Assembly (NCBI RefSeq): GCF_035918095.1
Contig: NZ_CP109137.1
Coordinates: forward strand, 1,552,001 to 1,616,000
Direction: 5' to 3'
DNA length: 64,000 bases
Origin: Streptomyces sp. NBC_01750
GTDB lineage: Bacteria; Actinomycetota; Actinomycetes; Streptomycetales; Streptomycetaceae
Under the pieces are notes generated by a model that did not search any database, had not been told where the DNA came from, and saw nothing but the letters and a program-made list of their open reading frames with translations. A program made the position numbers and the translations under genes. Numbering within the stretch: position 1 is the stretch's first letter; each line of letters opens with the position of its first letter. This document shows, in pieces, positions 1 through 8,100 of this stretch.

Positions 1-142
1 ACTGGTTGTCGACCAGCGGGACGGAACCGGTGCGACCGGCCGGGGCGGCGGCCGCCGGGGCGGCGGAGGACAGCGCGCCCGCACCCGCCGCTGCCGCGAC
101 CGCGGCACTCAGCACGGATCTGCGCGAAGTAGGTCTGGGCAT
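1..142 (-). CDS. Secreted protein, N-terminal fragment (runs off window start)
   Basis: Only the first 47 codons lie in the window, starting from the ATG at 142 and reading leftward. The peptide begins MPRPTSRRSVLSAAVAAA and continues with an Ala/Gly-rich hydrophobic stretch and a likely cleavage zone near AAPA. The SRRSVL segment resembles a twin-arginine (Tat) signal, although Val stands where Phe is usual. The ribosome-binding site is a weak G-rich run just upstream. The mature protein is absent, so no function can be given. Export is well supported; Tat rather than Sec is inferred. Confidence 0.6.
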   Translation of the reverse strand, partial: MPRPTSRRSVLSAAVAAAAGAGALSSAAPAAAAPAGRTGSVPLVDNQ

Positions 143-328
143 GGGGACCCCCCAAGTCAGGTGCGCGACAGTGGGGCAACTATCGCGGGTCCCGGCGGAC
201 TTCTGCCAGCACTTGGGACCGCGTCGCTCCACCAATATTGGTCTGGTCCACTGGCCGGACCTGCGGAGGGGTGCGCCGCACTCTCAGGGGGCGGGCCTCA
301 TCGGCGGCGGGCCTCCTAGGCTGGCGGG

Positions 329-913
329 ATGGACGACCTCGATCGGCAGGCCATGGCGCTGCGCGCACTTCCGCCTTCGTGCGGACCGGTGCGGCTGGTC
401 GCGGTCGACGGCCACGCGGGCTCGGGGAAGAGCACGTTCGCGGCCCGGCTCGCGACGGCACTCGGCGACGGCGTGCCGGTGCTGCACCTCGACGACCTGG
501 CCACCCATGAGGAGCTCTTCGCCTGGACGGACCGGATGCTGATCCAAGTGATCGGCCCGCTCTCGCACGGCAGGACCGCGCACTACGACCCGTACGACTG
601 GAATCTGCGCCGCTTCGGACCGCCGTGCTCTCTGGAGGCGGCTCCTGTGGTGCTGATCGAGGGCGTGGGGGCTGGGCGGCGGGCGTTGCGCCCGTTTCTC
701 GCGAGGCTGCTGTGGATGGAGCGCAGCGCGGAAGAGTCCTGGCAGCGGGGCCGGGACCGCGATGGAAGCGAGCTCTCCGCTTTCTGGGACGACTGGACCA
801 TGGCGGAGACACGCCATTTCTTGTCGGACCCTTCTCGTCCGTTCGCGGATGCCCTGGTACGCGAGTGTCAGGAGGGGTACAAGTGGCTCCAGGGGCCTTC
901 TGCGACAGCGTGA
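329..913 (+). CDS. Uridine-kinase-like P-loop NTPase
   Basis: A 194-residue soluble protein with a clear Walker A motif, GHAGSGKS, at residues 28-35, inside the VAVDGHAGSGKST context typical of uridine kinase/AAA_18-like small kinases. A LHLDDL segment near residue 52 and a VVLIEGVGAG segment near residue 110 resemble the substrate-binding and Walker-B-like strands of that fold. It stands alone, read rightward, between a divergently oriented secreted-protein gene and the non-coding region that precedes the AAA+ ATPase. Phosphorylation of a nucleoside or another small molecule is inferred from the fold; the substrate cannot be read from sequence. No frameshift or truncation is visible. Confidence 0.75.
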   Translation: MDDLDRQAMALRALPPSCGPVRLVAVDGHAGSGKSTFAARLATALGDGVPVLHLDDLATHEELFAWTDRMLIQVIGPLSHGRTAHYDPYDWNLRRFGPPCSLEAAPVVLIEGVGAGRRALRPFLARLLWMERSAEESWQRGRDRDGSELSAFWDDWTMAETRHFLSDPSRPFADALVRECQEGYKWLQGPSATA

Positions 914-999
914 CCGAACCGGATCATCACGTACAGTTACTGCCTTTCCCCGGCATACTGAGCAGTCGGAAATCCGCCTCAAGAGTGCCTCAACTCTGC

Positions 1000-1029
1000 T
1001 TGACCGAGGGGGCGTACAGGTCTTACGTT
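1000..1029 (+). promoter_or_regulatory. Strong vegetative-type promoter
   Basis: A -35 box TTGACC (1000-1005) is separated by 18 bases from a -10 box TACGTT (1024-1029), matching the streptomycete housekeeping consensus TTGACN/TANNNT. Initiation is predicted near 1036, immediately before two hairpins and far from any start codon. Confidence 0.6.
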
Positions 1030-1035
1030 CTCAAT

Positions 1036-1105
1036 GTGCGGCTTTCCGGAGCCGCCGCAGACGCGAAGCCCCCGGTTGTTCCCCCGTGATCGGGGGCTTC
1101 GTTCT
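1036..1105 (+). ncRNA. Candidate small RNA of about 70 nt
   Basis: Downstream of the promoter at 1000-1029 the predicted transcript folds into a short hairpin (GCGGCT/AGCCGC, 1038-1055), then a strong stem, GAAGCCCCCG (1065-1074) with CGGGGGCTTC (1091-1100). No ribosome-binding site or reading frame of note lies in it. I recall a small RNA being reported beside the equivalent AAA+ gene of S. coelicolor, but could not check. It could instead be the attenuated leader of the AAA+ gene that starts at 1323. Confidence 0.5.
1065..1100 (+). terminator. Rho-independent-type hairpin
   Basis: Ten-base perfect arms (1065-1074 and 1091-1100) around a 16-base loop, followed by GTTCTGCCCT. As in many Streptomyces terminators there is no long U tract. 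It ends the small-RNA candidate and insulates the AAA+ gene. Confidence 0.6.
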
Positions 1106-1322
1106 GCCCTCTCCCCCTCCTCCCCGGCGCCACATCCCACTCCTCGCTCACCCTGGGTCACCGTCACCGGGGTGCTTGTCGTGCCCTTAGTCGCACACCC
1201 CTTACGCAGGTACGATGCACCTCGGTGGGGTCAATTCCCGTCCACGGCAAGGTGGTTCAGTTCGCTGCCGACGGGCGCCCGCCCGGCGGGACATCACAGG
1301 TGCACGTTTTGTGGGGGACCTG

Positions 1323-3215
1323 ATGGACATCGGCACGCAGGGCGCACCGGCCCCGGCCGACCTCGCCTGGGTGCGCGGCGTGGAGGCCTACACCATGGGG
1401 GCCTATCCGCAGGCGGAGGAGGAGTTCCGGGCCGCGGTGCGGGTCGATCCCGGGATGGCCGACGGCTGGCTCGGCCTGCACGCCCTGCGCGTCGACACCA
1501 CCACCGCGCTGCTGCGCATGTACCGCAGCCGCGAGCGCTTCGGCGAGCAGCGCGCCCGCCACCGCCGCACCCTCAACTCCTGGTACTGGCTGGGCTGGTG
1601 GGTTCAGCCGGTGCTCGAGAGCCCGCGTGATCTGCTGCTCGCCCACGCCTCCCACTGGCTCGACGGCCGTCATGTGCCGGAGCTGGACCGGGCGCTCGCG
1701 GGTCTGCCGCCGGTCGACGCCGATCCCCAGGTGCGCTTTCTGCACGCCTGCCGCGCGTATCTGGTCAAGGACTGGGAGCAGCTCGTACGTCATACCGAGC
1801 CGCTGGTCAACGATCCGCTGCTGGGCATCGAGGCCGGACTCTTCGGCGGGATGGCCCGGGTGCGTCTGGAGATGTACGGGCAGGCCGAGCCGCTGCTTTC
1901 CGCCGCTCTGATGCGCTGCCGCAGTGAGCAGCCACAGCGCAAGGAGCTGCGGTACTGGCTGGCGCGGGCCCACGAGGGTACCGGCCGCAGCGCCGCCGCC
2001 CTGCCGCTGTACCGGGCGGTGCACCGGATCGATCCGGCCTTCATGGACACATCGGCGCGTCTGGCCGCGATCGCGGAGTACGACGGGATCGACGGGTACG
2101 ACGAGTCGTCAGGACTGGCCGCGGTGTCGCTGGCCGGCTTCGGGCAGGACACCGCGGACGCACAGGCGGAGGGGGACAGTGCGCTCACGGCCGAGGCGCG
2201 GCTCGGCCCCGATCCGCAGACCCAGCTCCCGGGCGCCGTGCCGATCGTCCCGCCCGCCGGCCCGAGGCCGAAGGCGGTTACTCCCGCGCAGCCCGCTCCA
2301 CCGCAGTTCCCGGCGGGCCCCACCGATCCGGTGCTGCTCGCCGAAGCACTCGCGGAGCTGGAGCGGATGGTGGGCCTGGAGCCGGTGAAGCGGCAGGTCA
2401 AGGCGTTGTCCGCGCAGCTGAAGATGGCTCGGCTGCGCGCCGACCAGGGGCTGCCGGTGCAGCCGCCGAAACGGCATTTCGTCTTCTCCGGTCCCTCAGG
2501 CACCGGCAAGACGACCGTCGCGCGCATCCTCGGCCGGGTCTTCTACGCGCTGGGCCTGCTCGGCGGCGACCATCTGGTCGAGGCCCAACGGGCCGATCTT
2601 GTCGGTGAGTTCCTGGGCCAGACGGCCGTGAAGGCCAATGAGCTGATCGACTCGGCGATCGGCGGAGTGCTGTTCGTGGACGAGGCGTACAGCCTCTCCA
2701 ATTCCGGCTACTCCAAGGGTGACGCGTACGGCGACGAGGCCCTCCAGGTTCTCCTCAAGCGAGCCGAGGACAACCGCGACCATCTGGTGGTCATCCTGGC
2801 CGGCTATCCCGAGGGCATGGACCGGCTGCTCGCCACCAACCCCGGTCTGTCCTCGCGCTTCACCACGCGGGTCGACTTCCCCTCGTACCGCCCCCTCGAA
2901 CTGACCGCCATCGGCGAAGTGCTCGCGGCCGAGAACGGTGATGTGTGGGACGACGAGGTGCGTGAGGAACTGCGCTCCATCAGCGGACATGTGGTCGACC
3001 AGGGCTGGATCGACGAGCTCGGCAACGGCCGGTTCCTGCGCACGCTCTATGAGAAGAGCTGCGCCTACCGGGATCTGCGGCTGTCCGGATATCCCGGCAC
3101 GCCGACCCGCGAGGATCTCGCCACACTGAGGCTGCCCGATCTGATGCAGGCGTACGGCGAGGTCCTGTCGGGCCGCGGTCCGGTGGACCGCGACCCGCAG
3201 GACCCGCCGCTCTGA
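1323..3215 (+). CDS. CbbX/EccA-type AAA+ ATPase with N-terminal helical-repeat region
   Basis: A 630-residue protein. The first ~300 residues are helical and TPR-like (for example QAEEEFRAAVRVDPGMADGW), then comes a Pro/Ala-rich linker, then a CbbX-type AAA+ module. Walker A GPSGTGKTT lies near residue 390 and Walker B VLFVDEAYSL near residue 448, with the sensor-1 region LAGYPEGM further on. This architecture is shared by CbxX/CfxQ proteins and by EccA of type VII secretion. There are no ESX genes nearby, so a secretion role is only one possibility. The ATG at 1323 is chosen because GGGGGA sits six bases upstream; a longer in-frame start at 1215 lacks such a site. It converges on the CNNM gene with a 15-base gap. 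Confidence 0.85.
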   Translation: MDIGTQGAPAPADLAWVRGVEAYTMGAYPQAEEEFRAAVRVDPGMADGWLGLHALRVDTTTALLRMYRSRERFGEQRARHRRTLNSWYWLGWWVQPVLESPRDLLLAHASHWLDGRHVPELDRALAGLPPVDADPQVRFLHACRAYLVKDWEQLVRHTEPLVNDPLLGIEAGLFGGMARVRLEMYGQAEPLLSAALMRCRSEQPQRKELRYWLARAHEGTGRSAAALPLYRAVHRIDPAFMDTSARLAAIAEYDGIDGYDESSGLAAVSLAGFGQDTADAQAEGDSALTAEARLGPDPQTQLPGAVPIVPPAGPRPKAVTPAQPAPPQFPAGPTDPVLLAEALAELERMVGLEPVKRQVKALSAQLKMARLRADQGLPVQPPKRHFVFSGPSGTGKTTVARILGRVFYALGLLGGDHLVEAQRADLVGEFLGQTAVKANELIDSAIGGVLFVDEAYSLSNSGYSKGDAYGDEALQVLLKRAEDNRDHLVVILAGYPEGMDRLLATNPGLSSRFTTRVDFPSYRPLELTAIGEVLAAENGDVWDDEVREELRSISGHVVDQGWIDELGNGRFLRTLYEKSCAYRDLRLSGYPGTPTREDLATLRLPDLMQAYGEVLSGRGPVDRDPQDPPL

Positions 3216-3230
3216 GCCGCCGCTCGGCCC

Positions 3231-4313
3231 TCAGCCGACCAGGGCGGTGTCCAGGGCAGTCTCGGACGCACGGGGGACCGTCACCCGGTGGGCCGGGTCG
3301 CGGACCTCGCCGACCAGCATTTCCAGGACGTCCTCCAGCGCGACCAGACCCAGCACCCGTCCCGACGCGTCCGCGACCTGGGCGAGGTGGGTGGCCGCGC
3401 GGCGCATCACGGTGAGGGCGTCATCGAGCGGGAGCTCGCCCCGCAGGGTCGCCATGGGGCGCCAGATCTGCTGGGGCACGGCCCGTTCCCGGTCCTCCAG
3501 GTCGAGGACATCCTTGACATGGAGGTAACCCATGAACGGGCCTTCGCCCTCCCCGCAGACCGGGAAGCGGGAGTAGCCGGTACGTACCGTCAGCTCCTCG
3601 ACCTGGCGCGGGGTGACCGAAGGGGCGACCGTCACCAGCGCGGAGCGGGTGATCAGCACATCCGTCACCGGGCGGCTGCCCAGCTCCAGCGCATCCTCCA
3701 GCCGCTCCTGCTCCGCGGGCTCCAGCAGCCCCGCCTGGCCCGAGTCCTCCACCAGACGGTTCAGCTGTTCACTGGTGAAGACCGCCTCCACCTCGTCCTT
3801 CGGCTCGACTCGGAAGGCCCGCAGCACCAGCCGGGCGCAGGCGCCGAGCGCCGCAGTGACCGGGCGGCACAGCCGGGCGAAGGTGACCAGGCCCGGGCTG
3901 AGCCAGAGCGCGGTCTTCTCCGGGGCGGCCATCGCCAGGTTCTTCGGGACCATCTCGCCGATGACCAGGTGCAGGGAGACGACCACGGCCAGTGCGACGA
4001 CATAGCCCAGTGGATGGATCAGCCCATCGGGCAGATGCGCGGCGTGGAAAACCGGTTCCAGCAGATTGGCCACGGTCGGTTCGGCGACCGCGCCCAGGGT
4101 CAGTGAGCAAATGGTGATGCCGAACTGCGCGGCGGCCATCATCTGCGGCAGGTTCTCCAGTCCGTACAGCACCTGCCTGGCCCGCGAGGAACCCTCCGCG
4201 GCCAGCGGTTCGACCTGGCTGCGGCGTACCGAGACGAGCGCGAACTCCGCGCCGACGAAGAAGCCGTTGGCCAGCACCAGCAGGACGGCGAAAAGAAGTT
4301 GGAGGACGCTCAT
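3231..4313 (-). CDS. CNNM/CBS-domain membrane protein (CorC/HlyC superfamily), short form
   Basis: A 360-residue protein. An N-terminal CNNM (DUF21) transmembrane domain occupies about residues 1-190 (LLFAVLLVLANGFFVGAEFA at the start), followed by a pair of CBS domains from about 215 to 335. It ends right after the second CBS domain and lacks the C-terminal transporter-associated domain present in its upstream partner. The family is linked to magnesium or cobalt efflux; the older label hemolysin is misleading. Its ATG overlaps the stop of the preceding gene by four bases (4310-4313), so the two paralogues are translationally coupled and may form a heteromer, which is inference. Confidence 0.85.
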   Translation of the reverse strand: MSVLQLLFAVLLVLANGFFVGAEFALVSVRRSQVEPLAAEGSSRARQVLYGLENLPQMMAAAQFGITICSLTLGAVAEPTVANLLEPVFHAAHLPDGLIHPLGYVVALAVVVSLHLVIGEMVPKNLAMAAPEKTALWLSPGLVTFARLCRPVTAALGACARLVLRAFRVEPKDEVEAVFTSEQLNRLVEDSGQAGLLEPAEQERLEDALELGSRPVTDVLITRSALVTVAPSVTPRQVEELTVRTGYSRFPVCGEGEGPFMGYLHVKDVLDLEDRERAVPQQIWRPMATLRGELPLDDALTVMRRAATHLAQVADASGRVLGLVALEDVLEMLVGEVRDPAHRVTVPRASETALDTALVG

Positions 4314-5650
4314 CGCACGGCCTCCGGCAGGGCCGGGACGTCGGCGGTACGCACCAGGCGCACCCGCTCGGCCCGGTAGCGGCCCACCTGGCGGACCAGG
4401 AGCCGCCAGCCGGGGAGTTCGGCCCGGTCACCGGGGGCGGGAATACGTCCCAGCAGATCGGCGACGAGGCCTGCCACCGTCTCGTACGGGCCCTCGGGCA
4501 CATCGAGGCCTATCCGGCGCAGCGTGAGGACGCGGCAGCTGCCGTCTGCCTCCCAGGCGGGGTTGCCCTCCTCCGCGGCCACGGAGGCCAGTTCGGGCTG
4601 GGCGTCCGCCTCAGCGTCATGCTCGTCGCGGACCTCGCCGACGAGTTCCTCGATGATGTCCTCGAGCGTGACGACTCCGGCGGTGCCGCCGTACTCGTCG
4701 ACCACGACGGCGATGGGCTGCTCGCTGCGCAGCCGCTCCAGCAGCTGCTGCACGGGCAGCGTCTCGGGCACGAGGAGCGGTGGGACGGCGACCCGGTCCA
4801 CCCGGGTTCGCTGCCGTTCGTCGACCGGCACCGCGAGTGCGTCCTTGAGGTGCACCATGCCGACGATCTCGTCGATGCGCTCCCGGTAGACGGGAAAGCG
4901 CGAAAGTCCGGTCGCGCGGGTGAGGTTGAGGACATCGGCCGCGGCGGCGTCGCTCTGCAGCGCGCTCATCTTCACCCGCGGCGTCATCACATGCTGCGCG
5001 GTGAGATGGCCGAGCGAGAGCGTCCGTACGAACAGGTCAGCGGTGTCCTGCTCCAGCGCTCCGGCGCGTGCCGAGTGGCGGGCCAGCGAGACCAGCTCAC
5101 CGGGCGTGCGGGCGGACGCCAGCTCCTCGGCGGGTTCGACGCCGAGCATCCGCACGAGACGGTTGGCGACGGTGTTGAGCAGGGTGATGACCGGACGGAA
5201 GACCGTAGAGAAGAGATGCTGCGGGCCGGCGACGAATCGCGCGACCTGCAACGGCCGGGAAATCGCCCAGTTCTTGGGGACGAGCTCACCGATCACCATC
5301 TGGACGGCGGAGGCGAGCAGCATCGCGATCACCACCGCGATCCCGGAGACGGCCCCCGCGGGCAGCCCGGTGGCGGTCAGCGGCCCGGCGAGCAGTCCGG
5401 CGAGCGCGGGCTCGGCGAGCATGCCGACCACGAGCGAGGTGATGGTGATGCCGAGCTGGGTGCCGGAGAGCTGGAAGGACAGCTCCCGCAGTGCCTTGAC
5501 GACACGGCCGGCGCGGCGGTCGCCCTCGGCGGCGGCGCGCTCGGCATCGGGCCGCTCCACCGTGACCAGGCCGAACTCGGCCGCCACGAAGAAGCCATTG
5601 GCGAGGATCAGGAGGAACGCTGCGGCGAGCAGCAGAAGAGAGACGATCAT
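4310..5650 (-). CDS. CNNM/CBS-domain membrane protein with CorC_HlyC C-terminal domain
   Basis: A 446-residue protein: CNNM/DUF21 membrane domain (residues ~1-195, opening LLLLAAAFLLILANGFFVAAEF), two CBS domains (~215-335, ending VVTLEDIIEELVGEV) and a C-terminal transporter-associated domain (~360-440). It is the full-length version of the family and the first gene of a two-gene unit. AGGAGG lies five bases before the ATG. A role in divalent cation (Mg/Co) efflux or homeostasis follows from the family; the ion is not readable here. About 190 non-coding bases upstream separate it from the PH-domain gene on the same strand. Confidence 0.87.
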   Translation of the reverse strand: MIVSLLLLAAAFLLILANGFFVAAEFGLVTVERPDAERAAAEGDRRAGRVVKALRELSFQLSGTQLGITITSLVVGMLAEPALAGLLAGPLTATGLPAGAVSGIAVVIAMLLASAVQMVIGELVPKNWAISRPLQVARFVAGPQHLFSTVFRPVITLLNTVANRLVRMLGVEPAEELASARTPGELVSLARHSARAGALEQDTADLFVRTLSLGHLTAQHVMTPRVKMSALQSDAAAADVLNLTRATGLSRFPVYRERIDEIVGMVHLKDALAVPVDERQRTRVDRVAVPPLLVPETLPVQQLLERLRSEQPIAVVVDEYGGTAGVVTLEDIIEELVGEVRDEHDAEADAQPELASVAAEEGNPAWEADGSCRVLTLRRIGLDVPEGPYETVAGLVADLLGRIPAPGDRAELPGWRLLVRQVGRYRAERVRLVRTADVPALPEAVR

Positions 5651-5840
5651 GCCGCCGCCTCCTGGGAGGGGGCGGCGCAGGTACTACCGGACGATCCGTC
5701 CATTGCTGGAGGGAGTCACTCCTCGGGTCGCAGGTGCCCCGCGGGCCGCTGGGGGCCGGGTGGTGCGGAGCGGGGCGCGCTTGTCGCCACCGTCACCAGA
5801 GTAGTCAAGCGCGCGGCGGACGCGGCAGGGGCATCGCCGC

Positions 5841-6299
5841 TCAGTCCTCGTCCGGGCGGGTGCCCCGGCATTCCGCGAGAGCCCGCAGAGCGCGGGCGTC
5901 ACTGATGGCGTGCGCCTTGGCGATACCGGGCTGAATGCCCAGTACAGGCAGGCTGGTGCCATCGCTGAGGTCGAGGAAGACCCACGGGTCCCCGGGGCGG
6001 AGATTCACCCGCAGGATCTCGGCCCACTCCAGTTGGCGCGTACGGGTGAGATTGATGACAGTGACGCCGTTCTCGTCGGCGACGACCTTCGGCCTGCTGA
6101 GCAGGGCCAGCACTCCGAGGAAGACCAGGGCGGTGAAGATGAAGCTGCTCCGCTCCGCCGCGCTCAGCTTCTCCAGCAGCAGGGCGATGGCGGTGATCAC
6201 GGCGAACATCACCGCGCCCACGGTCAGCAGAACGATCCGGGTACGGGTCGGCCTGAATGTGACCGGGAGCGCGGGGACTTGAGGCGCGGCGGCGGGCAT
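5841..6299 (-). CDS. PH-domain membrane protein, two transmembrane segments
   Basis: About 152 residues. A short N-terminal tail with FRPTRTRIV is followed by two hydrophobic helices separated by a charged turn (LLEKLSAAERSS), then a bacterial PH-like domain (VVADENGVTVINLTRTRQLEWAEI) ending in an acidic tail. The ATG at 6299 is preferred because GGAG precedes it; an alternative ATG at 6311 adds four residues but has AAGG directly abutting it. It lies 15 bases after the hisG stop and is probably co-transcribed with it. Function unknown; such proteins are conserved next to hisG in streptomycetes as far as I recall. Confidence 0.78.
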   Translation of the reverse strand: MPAAAPQVPALPVTFRPTRTRIVLLTVGAVMFAVITAIALLLEKLSAAERSSFIFTALVFLGVLALLSRPKVVADENGVTVINLTRTRQLEWAEILRVNLRPGDPWVFLDLSDGTSLPVLGIQPGIAKAHAISDARALRALAECRGTRPDED

Positions 6300-6314
6300 G
6301 GTCTCCGGCATCCT

Positions 6315-7163
6315 TCAGAGGCGGCAGGCGTGGATGGCCGTGGTGAGGATCGCCCGTGCGCCGAGGTCGTACAGATCGTCCATGATCCGCTGCGCCTCCT
6401 TGGCCGCGACCATGGAACGGACGGCGACCCAGCCCTCGTGGTGCAGCGGCGAGATGGTCGGCGACTCGAGGCCCGGGGTGAGGGCGACGGCCCGCTCGAG
6501 GTGCTCGACCCGGCAGTCGTAGTCCATCATCACGTAGCTGCGGGCGACCAGGACGCCCTGGAGGCGGCGCAGGAACTGCTGCACCTTGGGGTCGTCGGCG
6601 GGCGCACCGGTGCGGCGGATGACGACCGCCTCGGACTTCATGATCGGCTCGCCGATGACCTCCAGACCGGCGTTGCGCAGGCTGGTACCGGTCTCCACGA
6701 CGTCCGCGATGATCTGCGCGACGCCAAGCTGGATCGCCGTCTCGACGGCGCCGTCGAGGTGGACGACGGAGGCGTCGATGCCCTCGTCGGCGAGGTGCTT
6801 GGCGACGATGCCCTCGTAGGAGGTGGCGACCGTCATTCCGCCGAAGTCGCCGACTCCGTCGGCAGTGCCGGGCTTGGTCGCGTAGCGGAAGGTGGAGCGG
6901 GCGAAGCCGAGCTGGAGGATCTCCTCGGCGTTGGCGCCGGAGTCCAACAGCAGATCGCGGCCGGTGATGCCGATGTCGAGCTTGCCGGAGCTGACGTAGA
7001 TCGCGATGTCGCGCGGGCGCAGGTAGAAGAACTCGACGTCGTTCTCGGGGTCGACGAGTACGAGCTCCTTGGACTCCTTGCGCTGCTGGTAGCCGGCCTC
7101 ATGGAGCATCGCCGACGCAGGTCCGGACAGTGAACCCTTGTTGGGGACGGCGATGCGCAGCAT
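6315..7163 (-). CDS. hisG: ATP phosphoribosyltransferase, long form
   Basis: Catalyses the first step of histidine biosynthesis: ATP plus PRPP to N1-(5-phosphoribosyl)-ATP. 282 residues, the usual length of the long, histidine-regulated form. It has the N-terminal RIAVPNKGSLS segment, the bilobed catalytic region with GITGRDLLLDSG and the PRPP-binding stretch IIADVVETGTSLR, and a C-terminal HisG_C regulatory domain from about residue 205. The start is the ATG at 7163, where MLRIAVPNKG matches the family N-terminus; AAGGAAG lies upstream and the open frame runs on leftward without family similarity. It is downstream of hisE at the end of the rib-his run. Confidence 0.95.
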   Translation of the reverse strand: MLRIAVPNKGSLSGPASAMLHEAGYQQRKESKELVLVDPENDVEFFYLRPRDIAIYVSSGKLDIGITGRDLLLDSGANAEEILQLGFARSTFRYATKPGTADGVGDFGGMTVATSYEGIVAKHLADEGIDASVVHLDGAVETAIQLGVAQIIADVVETGTSLRNAGLEVIGEPIMKSEAVVIRRTGAPADDPKVQQFLRRLQGVLVARSYVMMDYDCRVEHLERAVALTPGLESPTISPLHHEGWVAVRSMVAAKEAQRIMDDLYDLGARAILTTAIHACRL

Positions 7164-7179
7164 GAGACGGGCTTCCTTT

Positions 7180-7219
7180 GTTCGCGTTGTTCCGTACGGA
7201 GTTGTTCGCGTTGTTCCGT
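7180..7219. repeat. Two-copy direct repeat in the hisE-hisG gap
   Basis: The 16-mer GTTCGCGTTGTTCCGT occurs at 7180-7195 and again at 7204-7219, a 24-base period. It occupies most of the 71-base gap just ahead of the hisG ribosome-binding site. It may be a replication-slippage duplication or a spacer element. Confidence 0.7.
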
Positions 7220-7234
7220 GAGTCGGGGCGGTGC

Positions 7235-7507
7235 TCAGAGGTGGGCGTAGACGTCGTCGAGGGAGATCCCGCGCGCGACCATCATCACCTGGACGTGGTA
7301 CAGCAGCTGCGAGATCTCCTCGGCGGCGGCTTCCTTGCCCTCGTACTCGGCGGCCATCCACACCTCGGCGGCCTCCTCGACGACCTTCTTGCCGATGGCA
7401 TGCACTCCCTTGTCCACCAGCTCGGCGGTGCGGGAGGTGGCCGGGTCGCCGTTCTTCGCCTTGAGCTGCAGCTCGGCGAAGAGCTCTTCGAAGGTTTTGT
7501 TCGCCAT
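7235..7507 (-). CDS. hisE: Phosphoribosyl-ATP pyrophosphatase
   Basis: Hydrolyses phosphoribosyl-ATP to phosphoribosyl-AMP, step 2 of histidine biosynthesis. 90 residues, a stand-alone HisE as is usual in actinobacteria (HisI is separate). The MazG-like signature is clear: [14 protein letters not shown] supplies the metal-binding acidic residues and [14 protein letters not shown] the second helix. The start [10 protein letters not shown] at 7507 is preceded by GGGA. It sits 71 bases before hisG and 83 bases after ribH, so it may share the riboflavin operon transcript or have its own promoter. Confidence 0.93.
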   Translation of the reverse strand: MANKTFEELFAELQLKAKNGDPATSRTAELVDKGVHAIGKKVVEEAAEVWMAAEYEGKEAAAEEISQLLYHVQVMMVARGISLDDVYAHL

Positions 7508-7590
7508 GATGGTCCCAAGCCTAAGGGGTGCGGAAAGGCCGGCGCGCAGCACCTCCGCCGAAGGGTGGTGCCGGTCGGCGGGTGGGACGT

Positions 7591-8076
7591 TCAGCGCCAG
7601 GGTTCGCTGACGGTACGCAGCGTGGTGGCGGTGGCGACGGCGGCGGTGACCGCCTCGTGGCCCTTGTCCTCGTTCGACCCTTCAAGTCCGGCGCGGTCCA
7701 GCGCCTGCTCCTCGGTGTCGCAGGTCAGGACGCCGAAGCCGATCGGGACGCCGGTGTCGATGGAGACCTGGGTGAGGCCCTGGGTGACGCCCTGGCACAC
7801 ATACTCGAAGTGCGGGGTGCCGCCGCGGATGACGACGCCGAGCGCGACGACCGCGTCGTAGCCGCGGCCCGCCAGCACCTTGGCGACCACCGGCAGCTCG
7901 AAGCTGCCGGGGACACGCAGCAGTGTCGGCTCGTCGATGCCCAGCTCGTGCAATGCGCGCAGAGCGCCGTCGACGAGGCCGTCCATGACCTTCTCGTGCC
8001 ACTGGGCCGCGATCACAGCCACCCGCAGGTCGCCGCAGTTGCGTACGGACAGTTCGGGTGCACCCTTGCCGCTCAT
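7591..8076 (-). CDS. ribH: 6,7-dimethyl-8-ribityllumazine synthase
   Basis: Condenses 5-amino-6-ribitylaminouracil with 3,4-dihydroxy-2-butanone 4-phosphate, the penultimate riboflavin step. 161 residues. Recognised by [12 protein letters not shown] at the N-terminus, [26 protein letters not shown] with the catalytic His, and [20 protein letters not shown] precedes the ATG at 8076 by five bases. Last riboflavin gene of the run, 24 bases after ribBA. Confidence 0.95.
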   Translation of the reverse strand: MSGKGAPELSVRNCGDLRVAVIAAQWHEKVMDGLVDGALRALHELGIDEPTLLRVPGSFELPVVAKVLAGRGYDAVVALGVVIRGGTPHFEYVCQGVTQGLTQVSIDTGVPIGFGVLTCDTEEQALDRAGLEGSNEDKGHEAVTAAVATATTLRTVSEPWR

Positions 8077-8100
8077 GTTTCTCCCTTGACGCTTACTGAC

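Noticed and set aside
6..542. 178-codon rightward frame at the window start
   Set aside because: It overlaps the signal-peptide gene on the minus strand and the true kinase gene in another frame, and shows no recognisable protein pattern.
1036..1105. 6C-type RNA motif
   Set aside because: The hairpin has runs of five C, not two loops with six or more, and its arrangement does not match the 6C consensus as I know it.
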